Below the pieces are notes generated by a model. That model made no database searches. It saw only the letters and a list, made by a program, of their open reading frames with translations, and had not been told where the DNA came from. Both the position numbers and the translations under genes were made by a program. A DNA stretch of 64,000 bases from Pagrus major (taxonomy: Eukaryota; Chordata; Actinopteri; Spariformes; Sparidae): positions 14,224,966 through 14,288,965 of the forward strand of contig NC_133236.1 of the NCBI RefSeq assembly GCF_040436345.1, in the 5' to 3' direction. Each line of letters begins with the position of its first letter. Positions within the stretch are counted from its first letter, which is position 1. Positions 35,948 through 49,100 of the stretch are shown one piece after another.

Positions 35948-37104
35948 CTAGAGGCAAAAAACACAAATAATTTCAGCTTAAAGACATACATTCTGGCCTT
36001 CTCTATCAGAAGAAAATGTCCACGTTTCATAGCGGGAGAGTTCTTCTGTCTGAAGTACATGCATAAACTCTATTTGGGATCTCCAGGTTTCTAAAGACTT
36101 GGATTAAAACTGCATGGAAACATTTTATGTTTTCTTTTTCAGCTATTTTTTTACATCTCAAAACATTCCCCATCTACTTCAGTTGTTTAGGAGAATGCTG
36201 CTGTTTTGCTGTGAAGCTCGGGAAATTATTTGTGGACGGGGAAACTTCGCCTGAGCTCATATTAGCGAGGGTGAGAAGGTAATGACTGAATTTTAATTTT
36301 GGGTGAACTTCCATCCATTAATGCACGCTCACAATTTCATTGGCTTAATGGGACACTTGATTATAAAAAAAAAGGAACAATTTATGTTATTAGCAACACC
36401 TGTGCTTTTCTTTCTATGACAAGTGTCGACTATTAAAAAGGCCTTTTTGGCTGACTGAATACAGTCGTGCTCATGCAGCTTATGATTAAATATATTTTAA
36501 GTGAATGCACCTAAAATACCCCTGTGACAAAGCTTCAGTATCTCGCTATGAAAATACATTGCTACCATTTTTTGTAGTTAATCAAGTTTGTTAAGCAAAA
36601 CTGAAACTATGACCCTCTCAGTGAGGTAGAGCTTCAATGAATTTTTCTGGATAGTACAAACCAACCCATTTGTGCACTTACTGTATTCTTGGTGATAATT
36701 TGTGACGTATTTTGAATGAAAATATTTAATAAAAGTCTTAGAAAACACATTTTTAGCTAAAGTTAAAGCTAAAGCTAAAGTTGCTAATTTGAAGATGCTA
36801 ACAAAGACCTAACTAATAATCAATCAATTAAAAAATCTAAAAAAAAAAAAGGTTTCTTGAATAGTTTTGGTTTAACGACTGAACTGGGCCGGATTTTCTC
36901 TCCATTTATCTCTACTACCTTATGCAGAAGTTGAAATTGTGTGGGTGTTTTTTCATGCAAACCCACAAACACATAACTAGATCTCCTCATATCTGTAGTA
37001 TGCAGATTGTTTTTCATCCCATTGTTGTCCCTTAATAATAAGCAAAACAAATCACTTGAAGGACTTGCTTATTTCCCTGGATTGTCTCTTCATCACCACA
37101 TGCA

Positions 37105-37168
<64 letters not shown>

Positions 37169-40100
37169 TATGAGCCCATAACTGCTGCAGTCTCAGCCTG
37201 CCTCTATATCCACAGCGTGAATTACCCTCCTTGAGAATAAATAATTCATCGCTTTGATAGCATTCTCGCTGTATTAGTTGCTATGGAGGCAATATATTAT
37301 CTTTGTTGCAGTGAAACCAAGGCTGAGGCGAGGCTGCACAAATACAGGATCTGACCGCAATCATCATCAAAAATAAATGAGACCTTTGATTTGCTATATG
37401 TGCTTGGTATGGTTATGCTGACGTCCTGCATGGGTTTTAAATTTAGAGGAATGAGTGTAGCAATGTCTGTCATCATTTGTGAAGCTTCCAACGCTATTTT
37501 TAACACAATATCTAATGTATGAAGCATTTTGAGGAAACAGCAGGGTTTTCATACACAGCGATTTTATGAATTGATTGATTGCTTTGCTCTTAACATGTGC
37601 AGCGAGTGACAAACAGGAGGAAATTCATACTAACATGACTCATCCTTTATGTAAATGAATCAGAGCTTACATCGTGTAGTCTGGGTGTAATCACTAGTAC
37701 ATGTTTGGGAAATGCAAGGATGAGTGCCACAGGATTACCTCTAAGTGGGCTAGCCTAATTTTACCAGTTAAAAGCAGTTTATTTTATTTGTAAATGTGAA
37801 AATCAAAATGTTTCATACATTAGATATTGTGTTAGTGCAAAAAACCCCTCAGCACCCCCAACTGTGACTGACTTCCGGCTTCCCTGGTTAAAGCTCAGGT
37901 AAGAGGTTCCAACAGAACTGGCAGAATTACTATTACTAATAAAAATTATTAGTATTAATACAAAAAAAATCACACATTTATTGAGAAAACTTCAAATAAA
38001 ATGAAAGCTGTTTAGTTGAGGTTCACTTTTATTCCAGGTAAGTAAGGGCATGCTCAGCATTACTTTTAAAAAGCAAGATCAGTTGTGACCGTATAAGGAC
38101 AGCAGCAGTCATCTCAGGCTGCTTTTAGCTGCAGCTTTTAACACTGCAGGGAGGCTGCCCAGCGTGGTGCACACATGCTCTATCGATCGCAGACCCCCAA
38201 CCTTTCTAGTCCACGCCACAGGGTGTAGATGTAGATTGAAAAAGACTTCTCCAAAAAACAATCTTCCAGAGTTTGCTGCATCACTTTTGCAGCGTGGCTG
38301 TTCGTACTTCCACATCTCCATTTTCAGGAAGAGAATTACTCCTTCTGACTCAGCTAATCAGTGTATTGATGAACTGATCAGAGAATCGATTTCCACCGTC
38401 CACCTCTTTCAAGAGGTACTTTCAAATCCTGTAAAGTGAGTGGGAGGTACCCACCAGCCTCTTTCAAACACATATTTCAAAGTCAGTGGTTATTACTGCA
38501 GAGCTGAGAAGAGCACAAAACAAAACATCACTCAAGTCCTCAGGGACAGAGTGCTCTTTTTGTGATTTCAAGTGCAAACCTCAATTATCTTTGGCTAAAA
38601 AGTGTATCATCTCTTTGTTCTTTAACAGTGTCCCTAAATTAGTAAGGATTTCACATCAAACATGTATTCTACACTGACCTGTCGAGTGCGATGGCGCTGA
38701 AACTGAGCACGGTGACGGAGCAGAAGAGTTTGTGGAGGAACTTGATGGCCTTGCAGAGCAGCAGAGTGTGTAGCCACCAGCAGCAGCGAGGGCTGGCTCC
38801 GAGTGCAACATCGAAGGGAACGCAGACCAGGCTGGCGCAGATCCCCGAGCATGCCAGGTTCTTGATGAAGCGGTTGGTCACGGATTTAAAGACATTCGTG
38901 CAGCAGGTGCACCACAGCACCGTGGCATTTCCTGTGGGGTAGAGGAAAGTTTCAGAATAAGATTAACCACTCCAAACACTGGTGTGAATGCATCCTTTAA
39001 CAACTAGAATATTTACAAAGGTTAAGTCCCCAGAGCTCTCTGTATCCTCTTCTCATGCTTGTTTCCTCAATTTTCCTCCCACAGTCCAGACAGAAAATAG
39101 TTGGGTCGCCTAGAGACGCTTAATTGTGCATTGGTATGAAAGAAGGGTGATGATCTGTCTAATCTATGTGAGTCAGCACAGATGGATGGATGATTTATCT
39201 GACATGTCTTCCTGACTTCCATCAGGCAAAGAGACTGTTATTGAGCAAATTAAGGAATTAACAGATTTCATAGACCAAAGAGTGAGAAGTTAGGCTTTAA
39301 CCATTTCATATTAATGCACTGGTTCCAAGCTCTTCATTTTATAGCCCTCACAGGCCAAAACTGTCAATTAATTAAATGTTTTGTGACACATATCAAGGCA
39401 AGACAACCAAAACAATGCCTGCTCAGTCTTGCTTAACATTTTAATTGCAGGTTGCAGGTTCAAACACTAATTTTTCTCTGCTCCCTGCAAGACAACCTTG
39501 TGTTGATCAGCATGTTCTTGCTGCAAGAAATATCTTAGACTCATGTTCAGATAAGATCCTGTATTTCTTGAGACCAAAACAGGTATTTTAAGCCAAAACA
39601 TGAGCTTCTCCTAACTCTAACCAAGTGGTTTTTGCCCCTAAACCTAACCAGATCATAACCACAGCGTTGTGGCAACATAAAATAGATAATTGAACCCAAA
39701 GAAACATAAAGTTGCAACATAAAAAATTGCTCCTTTAGAATAGGTATATTTTTTTGGTGAGGCAGCACGTACCCCTGATGGCAGGACACTCTTTCAGGTA
39801 TCTATTCATGGAAAAGCCTTTCAACCTGCTTCAGCAAATCCACCCTTAATACAGAATGTTTTACATTTTTTACTCTAACCTATAGCTATAGTATTGCTGG
39901 TAGAAATCCTAAAGAGCTCTCTGCAAGGTGACAAAAATCAATTAAACCATTACTGAGTGAGACAGCACACAATCAAGTGCAAGCGGTGAAACTGGCATTT
40001 TCATGTTAAGATCCCTCCATAATTTGGAGTGATGAGACGGTAATGGTAGTTAATTAGGTTTAAAAAGGTGAACTTTACACTCCCTGTGGTGCATCGACCG

Positions 40101-43100
40101 ATGTCAGGTCACACAGGGACACATGTGATAGCAGCCTCTCCAAATGTAATTACCCACAGCCGCTGTGCTTAGCTGTGCTCTCACTGTCAGAAACAGAGCA
40201 AGATGTTCTCTGGTGACGAAAACTGTTTTATTTTTTCCTCAGGTTATTTTATGCCCGATGTCTGTAAATGCTAGAAAACATGCCAAAAAACACTTAAAAT
40301 CGATGCACTGTACTAGATGTAAAAATGATTTATCGAGGATTAGGTTAGAATGGATTTCAGACGGAGCTGTAAGAAGCTGTTTTGAAGGTAACATGCTGTG
40401 CTTTACTGCCAGTTAGCTGTTCAGGATTTCAGTAACACACTGTGTTACAGGGCAGCACACAGGAGTAGTATTTCGGGGAAACCCTAATGTAGCAGTAATC
40501 AATGATCAAGCCTCTGCACACTGTGAAGCCGACTCACATGGGATAATGACACTAGCACGAAAAGCCATTGTTTAGAATGCAGCATTACATAAGACAGGAC
40601 GTTTTGTGCAACGATATATTCACATTCCTACATGTAGATCTATTATTGTGGCTTCTGTTTGTTGTGTTCTAATGATTTCAGTAATGATGAGGTGAGATCT
40701 CATCTGTACAGAGGAAGAAGAATAGGAATAATGAGAAGTAAACGGAGGACATAAAAGGTCCCTTGTTACTAAAAACCCATTAGTGTGCTCTGATCTGACA
40801 CCCCTACTGTCAGCACAACATAATTTGCCAGTGCCCTTTCGAAACCACTGTATATCATACTTGCAGAGGGAGAGTACTTTCTATGAAAAGAACGGGGTCA
40901 TTGTTAAAAGATATACCAATGTTGACTGTTAATCAGACACAGGATGCAAACTGTCTTCTGTTTCAAATGTGTTGCACACACCCTGACATTCTTCCAACAG
41001 GTTTTCTGGTGTTATCACAAGGTCACGCTACTTCCATCTTTGCCAAAAGCCTTAAGCTCATCTCAGGTAAATGTGAACATCAGCCATTTAGCCCTTTAGC
41101 CAAACAAGAACATCCATATTGGACGATTCTGCAAAACCCCAGATTACGGTCGATGCCAGTGTTTTGAAAATTCTTGCTTTCAACAATGTCTGTGAATGGC
41201 AATGGTATAGTTTGGTTAGGTTTAGGCGCCAAAACTACTTAATTAGGTCCTGTTAGACTATCAAAATAGAGTTAGCTGAAAAACGTTTCAGATGACAATT
41301 GCAGTTTGAATGGGCAGAGGTGCCTAAACTACTTATTTAGGTTTCGGACTGAAAAACTAGGTTAGAGGCAGGCTTTAAAATATTCACGAAAAATTGAAAT
41401 TCCAGCAAAATTGAATAAAAGCAGGTGTGTCTCATTCAACCAGTATCAGAAGACATTTTGGCATTGATTTTGAGTCAATGGGTCTTGGTTAGGTTTAGGT
41501 TAGTATTAGGCGCCAAAACGACTTGGTTATTTTCCTAACCCTAACCAAGTGCTTTTTGTGCCTAAACCCTCAGCATAGTGTTGTTAGAACATAAAAATGA
41601 ACATTGAACCAAAAGAAACAGAAACGTAAAGTTTCAACATATCAGACGTTTGCAGAAACGTACATTGACCTGTTGGTGTCACTAGATGAAAAGTCAGAGA
41701 ATCTCCAAAATCACCAGGATTCATACTCTTGGCACCTTGAGTGTTTGTTGAATTGTTGGATTGTATTTCATGTAAATCAAACCAATAGCTGCTGAGATAT
41801 TTCAAACAATTAAAAAAGAGAAGGAATAGAAGAATACGATGTTGAGGAAAAGGTAGTAGTTGGATGGAGACAAAAAGAAGTGTACTTGGTCATTGTTTGT
41901 GTTGTATACAGGGAAACATTTGTTCAAATTTAAAAAAAATACAATATCAGTCATGGCAAATTCATTATTATATATAATTATTCCTGATAAAAAGAAAAGT
42001 GTTTTGAAATCACTGGAGGTAATAATAGTACAAGAAGGGCTGTTGACAGGAGCTCGGTGAGAGTCTCACTTTACTACAGCTGCAATGGTGCGATGTCACA
42101 CCCTCCATGTGGCTGCGATACAAGTGATATGTGTGGGATCACAGTTTCATCATAATATTTAACATTTTAAAGAATTTCCCACTTAAACAAACAAACAGGA
42201 TCAAAGAACCAAATACATTATATCATATTCTACCCAAGCATTATGGTATACATTCAGTTATTTTCATAAAAGTGACAAGTCTAGATAACCATATTAAGAG
42301 TGTAGGTGGTTTTTAAGAACATCTACTAAAAATAATGTTTTTGAGCAGTTTTTGAGATCAAGGTTACAAAGTGCTCCACATAGCCATACCTCAGTAATAA
42401 GACATGTCCTTGTCATGCCACAATATTGCAACGCTTTTAGTCAGAGCTCGTGTTGTCTCTAAAATCACTCAGTCCTTTTGTGCCTGAAATACTCACCTAG
42501 CACTTGAGGAACACCTTGGCAACCACACTCACAGCAGCCAATGGGGAGAAAGAGCAAATACTAAACATGATTGCTTTTTCTCACTTAACAAATGGCAGTC
42601 CGACTACAGGTAGCAGCATGAAAAAACCATTACATCAGAAATGCTTTGTTTATCTGCCTCACGTGTGTGAAAGTAAGTTGCGCCATCTCTGGATTGGTGT
42701 TAATAAGAGGCTGTTATCAGTGGATGGGACTCATCCAGCAGTCTAAACAAAGTATCGTTTGCTGTTAAAATTCAAAGTGTGAAACATCATTAGCACACTT
42801 AACACCTTCTTACTTGCATCCCTGTGGTGCCATAATTACTTGAGTTTCAATGGGAGACCTAATGAATGGTAACCAACTGATGAATAGAGAGCCTGATATT
42901 CACATAGTCCTCATGCTGTAATTAGTCACAGACGTGATTGCAATAACTTTAGCAGGCGCCGTGCACACTGTGGCAGATTAATCACATTTACAGTTAAACT
43001 CTGATCTGTGATTAAGCTGTAAGAATTGAGCACCGTCTCTGCTAATTACTTGAAATGCTCCAAATTTAAAAGAATGGTTCGACATTTTCGTGAAATAAGC

Positions 43101-46100
43101 TTACTTGCTTTCTTGTTAAGAGTGAGACGAGAGGAGAAATATGACTTTCATGTTAGCTTAGCCTACCTAGGCGTAAAGAGAAGGGGAAACAACTAGCCTG
43201 GCTCTTTCCAAAGTTCTGCTAAAGCCCGTTTCATCTTGTTTGATTTATCGATACACAATCAGAAAAGGTAAAATTGACCATTTGTGGTTTAAGGTGGAGT
43301 TGAGTGTTGAACAATTTCTTGACAAACTAACAGTTTATCCATCCATCATGTCTGTGCAGCTTTTAAGCTATAGCACAGTTTGTCAGATAAGGTCAGTGGG
43401 CACAATCCTAACCCCTAACACTTAGGCCCTTCCCCTGTTTTGCACATTCACACATAGGGGTAAGTGTCAAATGCTTGTTGGGGTAGGGCGAAGTGTTCGG
43501 GCTACATGACTAGTTAACGTCACATTGTTATTGCTGATTTGTGCATGACAGTTCTGCATTTTGGCGTATTTCAATGTTACATTCTCGCCATTTGATAGTA
43601 TACATCACCAGAAGTCCATCAATTTTTGACTGATAGTATGAAGTTGTTAATGAATCGTGAGAGTCCATGCTTTTCGATCACTAAAAAGGAAAAGGGCGAT
43701 AATACCAGTAACACAAGAGAAATAACCTCAGCTGAAGGCGGCATATTGGAAATGCCCGATCAGCTTATATATAAAGAGCATCTGCGACAGCCGAAGGGCA
43801 TATTTTAACCACTACCCCATGTAACTCTAGTCTCCAGTCTAGAAATAAAACTTGGAAATGGGTTTGAACCTTGTACGCTGTAGGCCTCTGTATGAGCACA
43901 ACGTTGTCACATCTGGCAACTTCATGGTGACGACAAGACCCCAGAAAGTCTTTTACTACAATTCTGTTCCGGAGTAAACACACGAGATACAACAGGGTCA
44001 TTATGCTAAGGTAAGCTAATCCCATTCTGGCTCAGATTTGGTATCAACCTTCTTATTTAGCTCTCAGAAAGAAAGTGAATAAGTATGGAATATATTTAAT
44101 ACATTTTGTTTCATTGTTTTTTTCTGGTTGCTCAAGGGTAAACCTTGTTTAACACGTGGATTGGTAAAAAAAAATGTTGTTTTGTTCTTAATCAAATTAC
44201 ACTTTACAAAACTTGATTATAAACTCGAGCAGAGATTTGGGGAGACGTAATGTATATAAAGTCTTTGTATTTTAAATATTTCACTCACTGATGCTCTGTA
44301 TCAAGCAAATACATTACAGACTATATGGTACTCTCAGACTGTGTGGAATAAGATGATTTTTCCAACCTAAAAGCTGCTTTTTGGGTTAAAATATGAGGTT
44401 AACACCAATACAAAAAGCACATAGTAACAACACACCATCCATCGTCATCAGTGCTACCATTGCATGAGCTCTAGTTGTCGCCAATTAGGGCCCATTTTCT
44501 TTACACCGTTACACGTCTCTGTTTGGCACTGACACGGAAAGGAAGCTATAAGAACATATATGAAGCATTTATTTCTAAACCTCTTTTCCACGCCCATGCA
44601 TCATGTATTGACTTTGTGTTCATGTATCATACATTACTGGATCTGGAGAGATATTAAAATGAAAAAGACTGGACACTTCAAATACTTTGCCGATGGAGAT
44701 TTCCACAAGAAGACTGCTGGCATTTTTCAGGCACTCTTACAGCCTTACAGATGGAAAGAGATTAAATCACACCTGCATCAGGACAACAAAAGTGCCGACA
44801 TGATGGAAGCTGCATGTTTTGTGCTTCCCTGATGGTAAGTGCAGTCTGAATATCAAAAAAGATATTGCGGCGTTTATCATTGTACTAAAATCTTTTTTGA
44901 TGTTGTAAAACAAGTGGCTTGAGAACAAAGAACAGAAATTTTATGATGCTCTCTGGACCATCAGCACTTTTATTATTCATTGTTTTATTCTCTGGGTTAT
45001 TTATGTATTCACAGTCAGCTTGAGAGTTGCCTGCAGATGAAATCGCCTTGATTTTTCTTTTCCTTTGTCGATAGTTGGAGCGAAATGACTGCAGTCTCCA
45101 ATCGGCCTTGCAATATGCGATCGAATGGTGACTGTTCCTAAAATTGAGTCAGATATTTGATGCATTTCATCTGTAATGACTTCAGCCACGATTCTCACAC
45201 ACTCTGTGTCGACGGAAATGTAAAGTTCACCCTTGTCAGTTTACTCTTATTTCATTCACAGAGAGCAACACTTTTTCCCTTTCCTATTTTTCAGTTTAAA
45301 TTTTGCATATATTTGCAGATGATACCAGTCTGTTTTGTTGTCTGCAGTGTCTTTGTTGATGCTAAATGGTGCCAAAGTCAGACATTTTGAAATTCAACAC
45401 ACAGTCGCTGTAACATTTACAAGAAAACACTCAATGCTACGGAAGCCGAGAACGCCCATGTTTGTAGTTATTTTTTTAATGCTGTCATCTCGGAGATCAT
45501 AGGTAAATAATTTTATTATCTTGAGAAAAGTTTAGTTTTGTTGAATCCTTTGCTAAAATGCTAATCATGAATCATGCTTCATTTTTATTTATATCCCACT
45601 GAGTTCATGTACAGTGGGAACTCTTTTTAATGGAATAATGTTCCGGATTTCTTTCTCATTTTAGATTTCTGGTTTCATATAATGAGGTATTTTAAAAGGT
45701 AAAACAGATGTATGGACATGTTTTCCAAGCAATAAACACAAAATACTGAGAAAGAGGAGGCATTTTGAGCCATGCTGCCAAAGGAGAATATTTAGCAGCT
45801 ATTCATGTCATGTTTCCTGGCCCTGCCACACTGCACTACACAGCAGGAGGTAGTATCGAGTGAGAATCATTGGGCCAGGTTTTGCTGATTTCGGTGTCAG
45901 TTTCACCGTATTTCATCATGCTAAACTATTTGCTCAGCCTCTAACCGAGTCCACACTTTTCCAAACATCTCTGGTAATCACGGACGAGTGTGTTCTGAGC
46001 AGCAAGGAGACGGATGTCAGATGTTACAGCCACATTTGTGACAAATCCCACATTCATATTAGCAGGAGGATTGTGTTTCTGGCTGCCAATAGGGTTTGTC

Positions 46101-49100
46101 AAAGGCAGGACTGTGTGTGACTGATGTGCTGGTGCGGTACATCAATTCACCAGGCTCCTTCCTCACAGCAGCAGCAGCCTGTCCTTCTACTTGTACAAGG
46201 AGGAATATCTGTCACAGAGCCAGAACAGATCAGGCTTAAAAGAAGCTAAACATGTGTATGGTAAAATTATTACTATTAATATTTGCCAATTTCATGGTGA
46301 TATATGTAGCTAAATACCTGTCAAGATGCCGAAGTTTCCTTCAGATCCTTACCTAAAAAACCCATTTCAATGAAAGACAGTGCCAAATACATGCATTTTG
46401 GTTAAATCCATGTTTGTCTTTTGTATGGAATTTTTCTTGTGTTTGATTAATGAACATTAATGTAACTCTGTTTGATATCCAATAATCAAGTTAGCTTCAA
46501 ACTAACATATGAATGCAAAAAAACACTCACACACAGACAACTCTCAGCTACACACAGGCAACAAGTTGACCGAGTCTCCGTTGGCGTAGCCAGCTATCAG
46601 AACTGATATTCAGCAATTTCCAATCATCTGTATCTGTGTTTTTTGTGTCCAATTGTCTATAAAATTAATTAATCAAATGTGCTACTTTGGCTCTGATGCA
46701 ACATTCTTTCTATAGTCACCACTCAATGTATAGTCTCACTCAGTGTCCCGCCCACAACGCCGAATAATTATTAATAAGTTATCGAATAAATGTAGGAGTG
46801 GAAGTACAAGGTAGGTAAAAAGGTAAAAACCATAAAATTTTACGTAAAGGTGCAATATGTAAGAATTTTAGTTGAAATTCATATAAAAATGGACTGAAAT
46901 TATCAACAGAATGTGAAGGAATAACAGTTTTGACGTTGTGACATCTATATATTATGTTGCAATGTATTTAATATTGCAAGCTAAGCAGCTAGCCCTGACT
47001 CGTCCCAGCCAAAGCTCCTGTGGTAGCACCAACATTCCTAATGCCCAGTCCCCACTGCTAGCTGCACGGCTAACTATGCTAACTAGCTAACAGCAGCTAC
47101 AGTTGGCGCCAGTTAGTTTTCTCTGCCCCCTATTTGTTTTGATTTTCAATTTGACAGGTGGCCGTTATATATTGCACCTTTAAATACAGTACTTGAGTAA
47201 GTTAGTAGTAAGTTACATTCTATCACTGGCTATTGTTAAGTTTGACATCAAGATTTTCATTTTAAATGCAAATATATATCAGTTCTGAATAGTGGTTATC
47301 AGTCTCCTCAATTAGCAATAATGGGTATCTGTATCGCTGTGGACAGCTGAAGTACTACAGGGGCTGGGCTGCTAACAGGAGAGTTTACGTGTCTTGACTT
47401 CCATATAATTTCAAAATCACAGAAGGAAGTGGAGTTGGAGGATGTGACCGGGTACAGCCCGAACTAATGGAGTGGTAATATTACCACCTGTTGTGAGCCT
47501 GTCTGGTAGAAATGAGCACACCATGTAAAAAAAAATGTGTTTGCAATTCAACAATTGGAGAGTAACAGTAATATTGTAACTAGAGCCTCTTGAATACTTA
47601 ATTTTTGGGGCCGATACCGATACCAGTGTTATGAAGTAGAATTCTGATTTGATATCTCGACCCACATACACACATTTTTTGCGATTACCACAAGAAAAGT
47701 GGTTATCAAACACTTGTGATAAAGACATTTTACATTAGACAAAAAACTTTATTGCCTCAAATGACATCAGTGCACTGGACCAGTAAACTTACTGGGAATT
47801 TAATAATCATAAATTATCCCAAGCATCTTTTTAGGCATTATAAGCTCTAAAGGAAAAAAAAAGGGTTTTCATATCAGCAAACATCGGGCATCATATAGAT
47901 TAGTGGTGTCGCAATTTCGAGATAATCATGTATGATAATAACGTGTGACTAATCCAGCAAAGATGTTCAGCCTTGTCTCTTTCACAGAAAATCTTTTGTT
48001 CATCTGGTCGCCTTTTCACTTGTAATTAAGTAGTTGATAGTACTTTTTTTTACAGTTATGGTTACAGACTCTCTTCACCTGCCTACACTCGTATTTTGAG
48101 GGTAATTTATTTGCCATAAAAGAGACAAAACACAGTAAACATAGCTAAAGAGAGATTTGTTTGCTAGGCATTTTTCTTTTGGAATTTTCATAGATATCGC
48201 AATAATATTGCTATTGCAAATTAGTCTGGCCACGATAATCATGTAGTGCCAATATCTGCTGATATTATCAGCCAACAAATATATCGGTCAGGCTCTAACT
48301 AAAACATTATATAGTGAAACGTATGGGTAGGATATGGCAAAAAGACCACTCACCAGTGGTTTGAATTGGTATGTTTTCACATCTTTTTATTCTTCAAATG
48401 GATTTCTTTTGCCATGTTATTGGTATGTTTTCACATCTTTTTATTCTTCAAATGGATTTCTTTTGCCATGTTTTTGGAGTCATTTATGTACAGCATGTGT
48501 TTTAGATGTAAGACCTACATGCACTGGGCTGTAAAGATGAGAAAGATGAACGAAATTTTATACAATTCAGTGTTTTTGGGGTACAGACGACTGCATAGTG
48601 CTGCTTCCTTTTCACCCAAAGTCTTTTCGGTATTAACGATTGAGCTACTTTTAAAGGTGCAGTATGTAGTTTTGGGGAAGACATTTTAATCAGAAGAGAG
48701 AGATCTTCACATATCTTTTTATGTCTAAACAAACTAAATAAACAAACTCTCTTTGTTTTCATGGCTGAATAAACTGAAAGAACAAACTGACCTTAAAGGA
48801 CAACACAGTTTCATACTGTTTTACTTTGTTTATATTTGGCGGACCATGCCACCTTTCTAGCTTCAAACCTTATTTTCCTCTGAGAACAGCTTGTTTATTC
48901 CCTTATGGAAAAGATAAATATTTCTACATAGTGCCCCTTTAAAAGACTTGTTTGTTTTTGCAAATTTCCTCTGATATTTTAATCATTCTGGCATAAAGGG
49001 AGTCCTCATATGTTCCCCTGGAATCAAACTGTTGAGGGTCGTGGAAAAAATGTTTTAATCGAGCAGATCCATTAAAAAATTAAAATTTTTTCCTTCTCAT

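Noticed and set aside
35948..36060. Upstream extension of the gpr176 exon 3 frame to an ATG at 36,060
   Set aside because: The CTCTAG acceptor at 35,948 and exact phase match to exon 2 show this part is intron.
37007..37234. Plus-strand frame with a Cys-Val repeat
   Set aside because: Produced by the (TG)26 microsatellite in an intron.
41604..41795. 63-codon frame in gpr176 intron 1
   Set aside because: It falls across two common fish repeat fragments.
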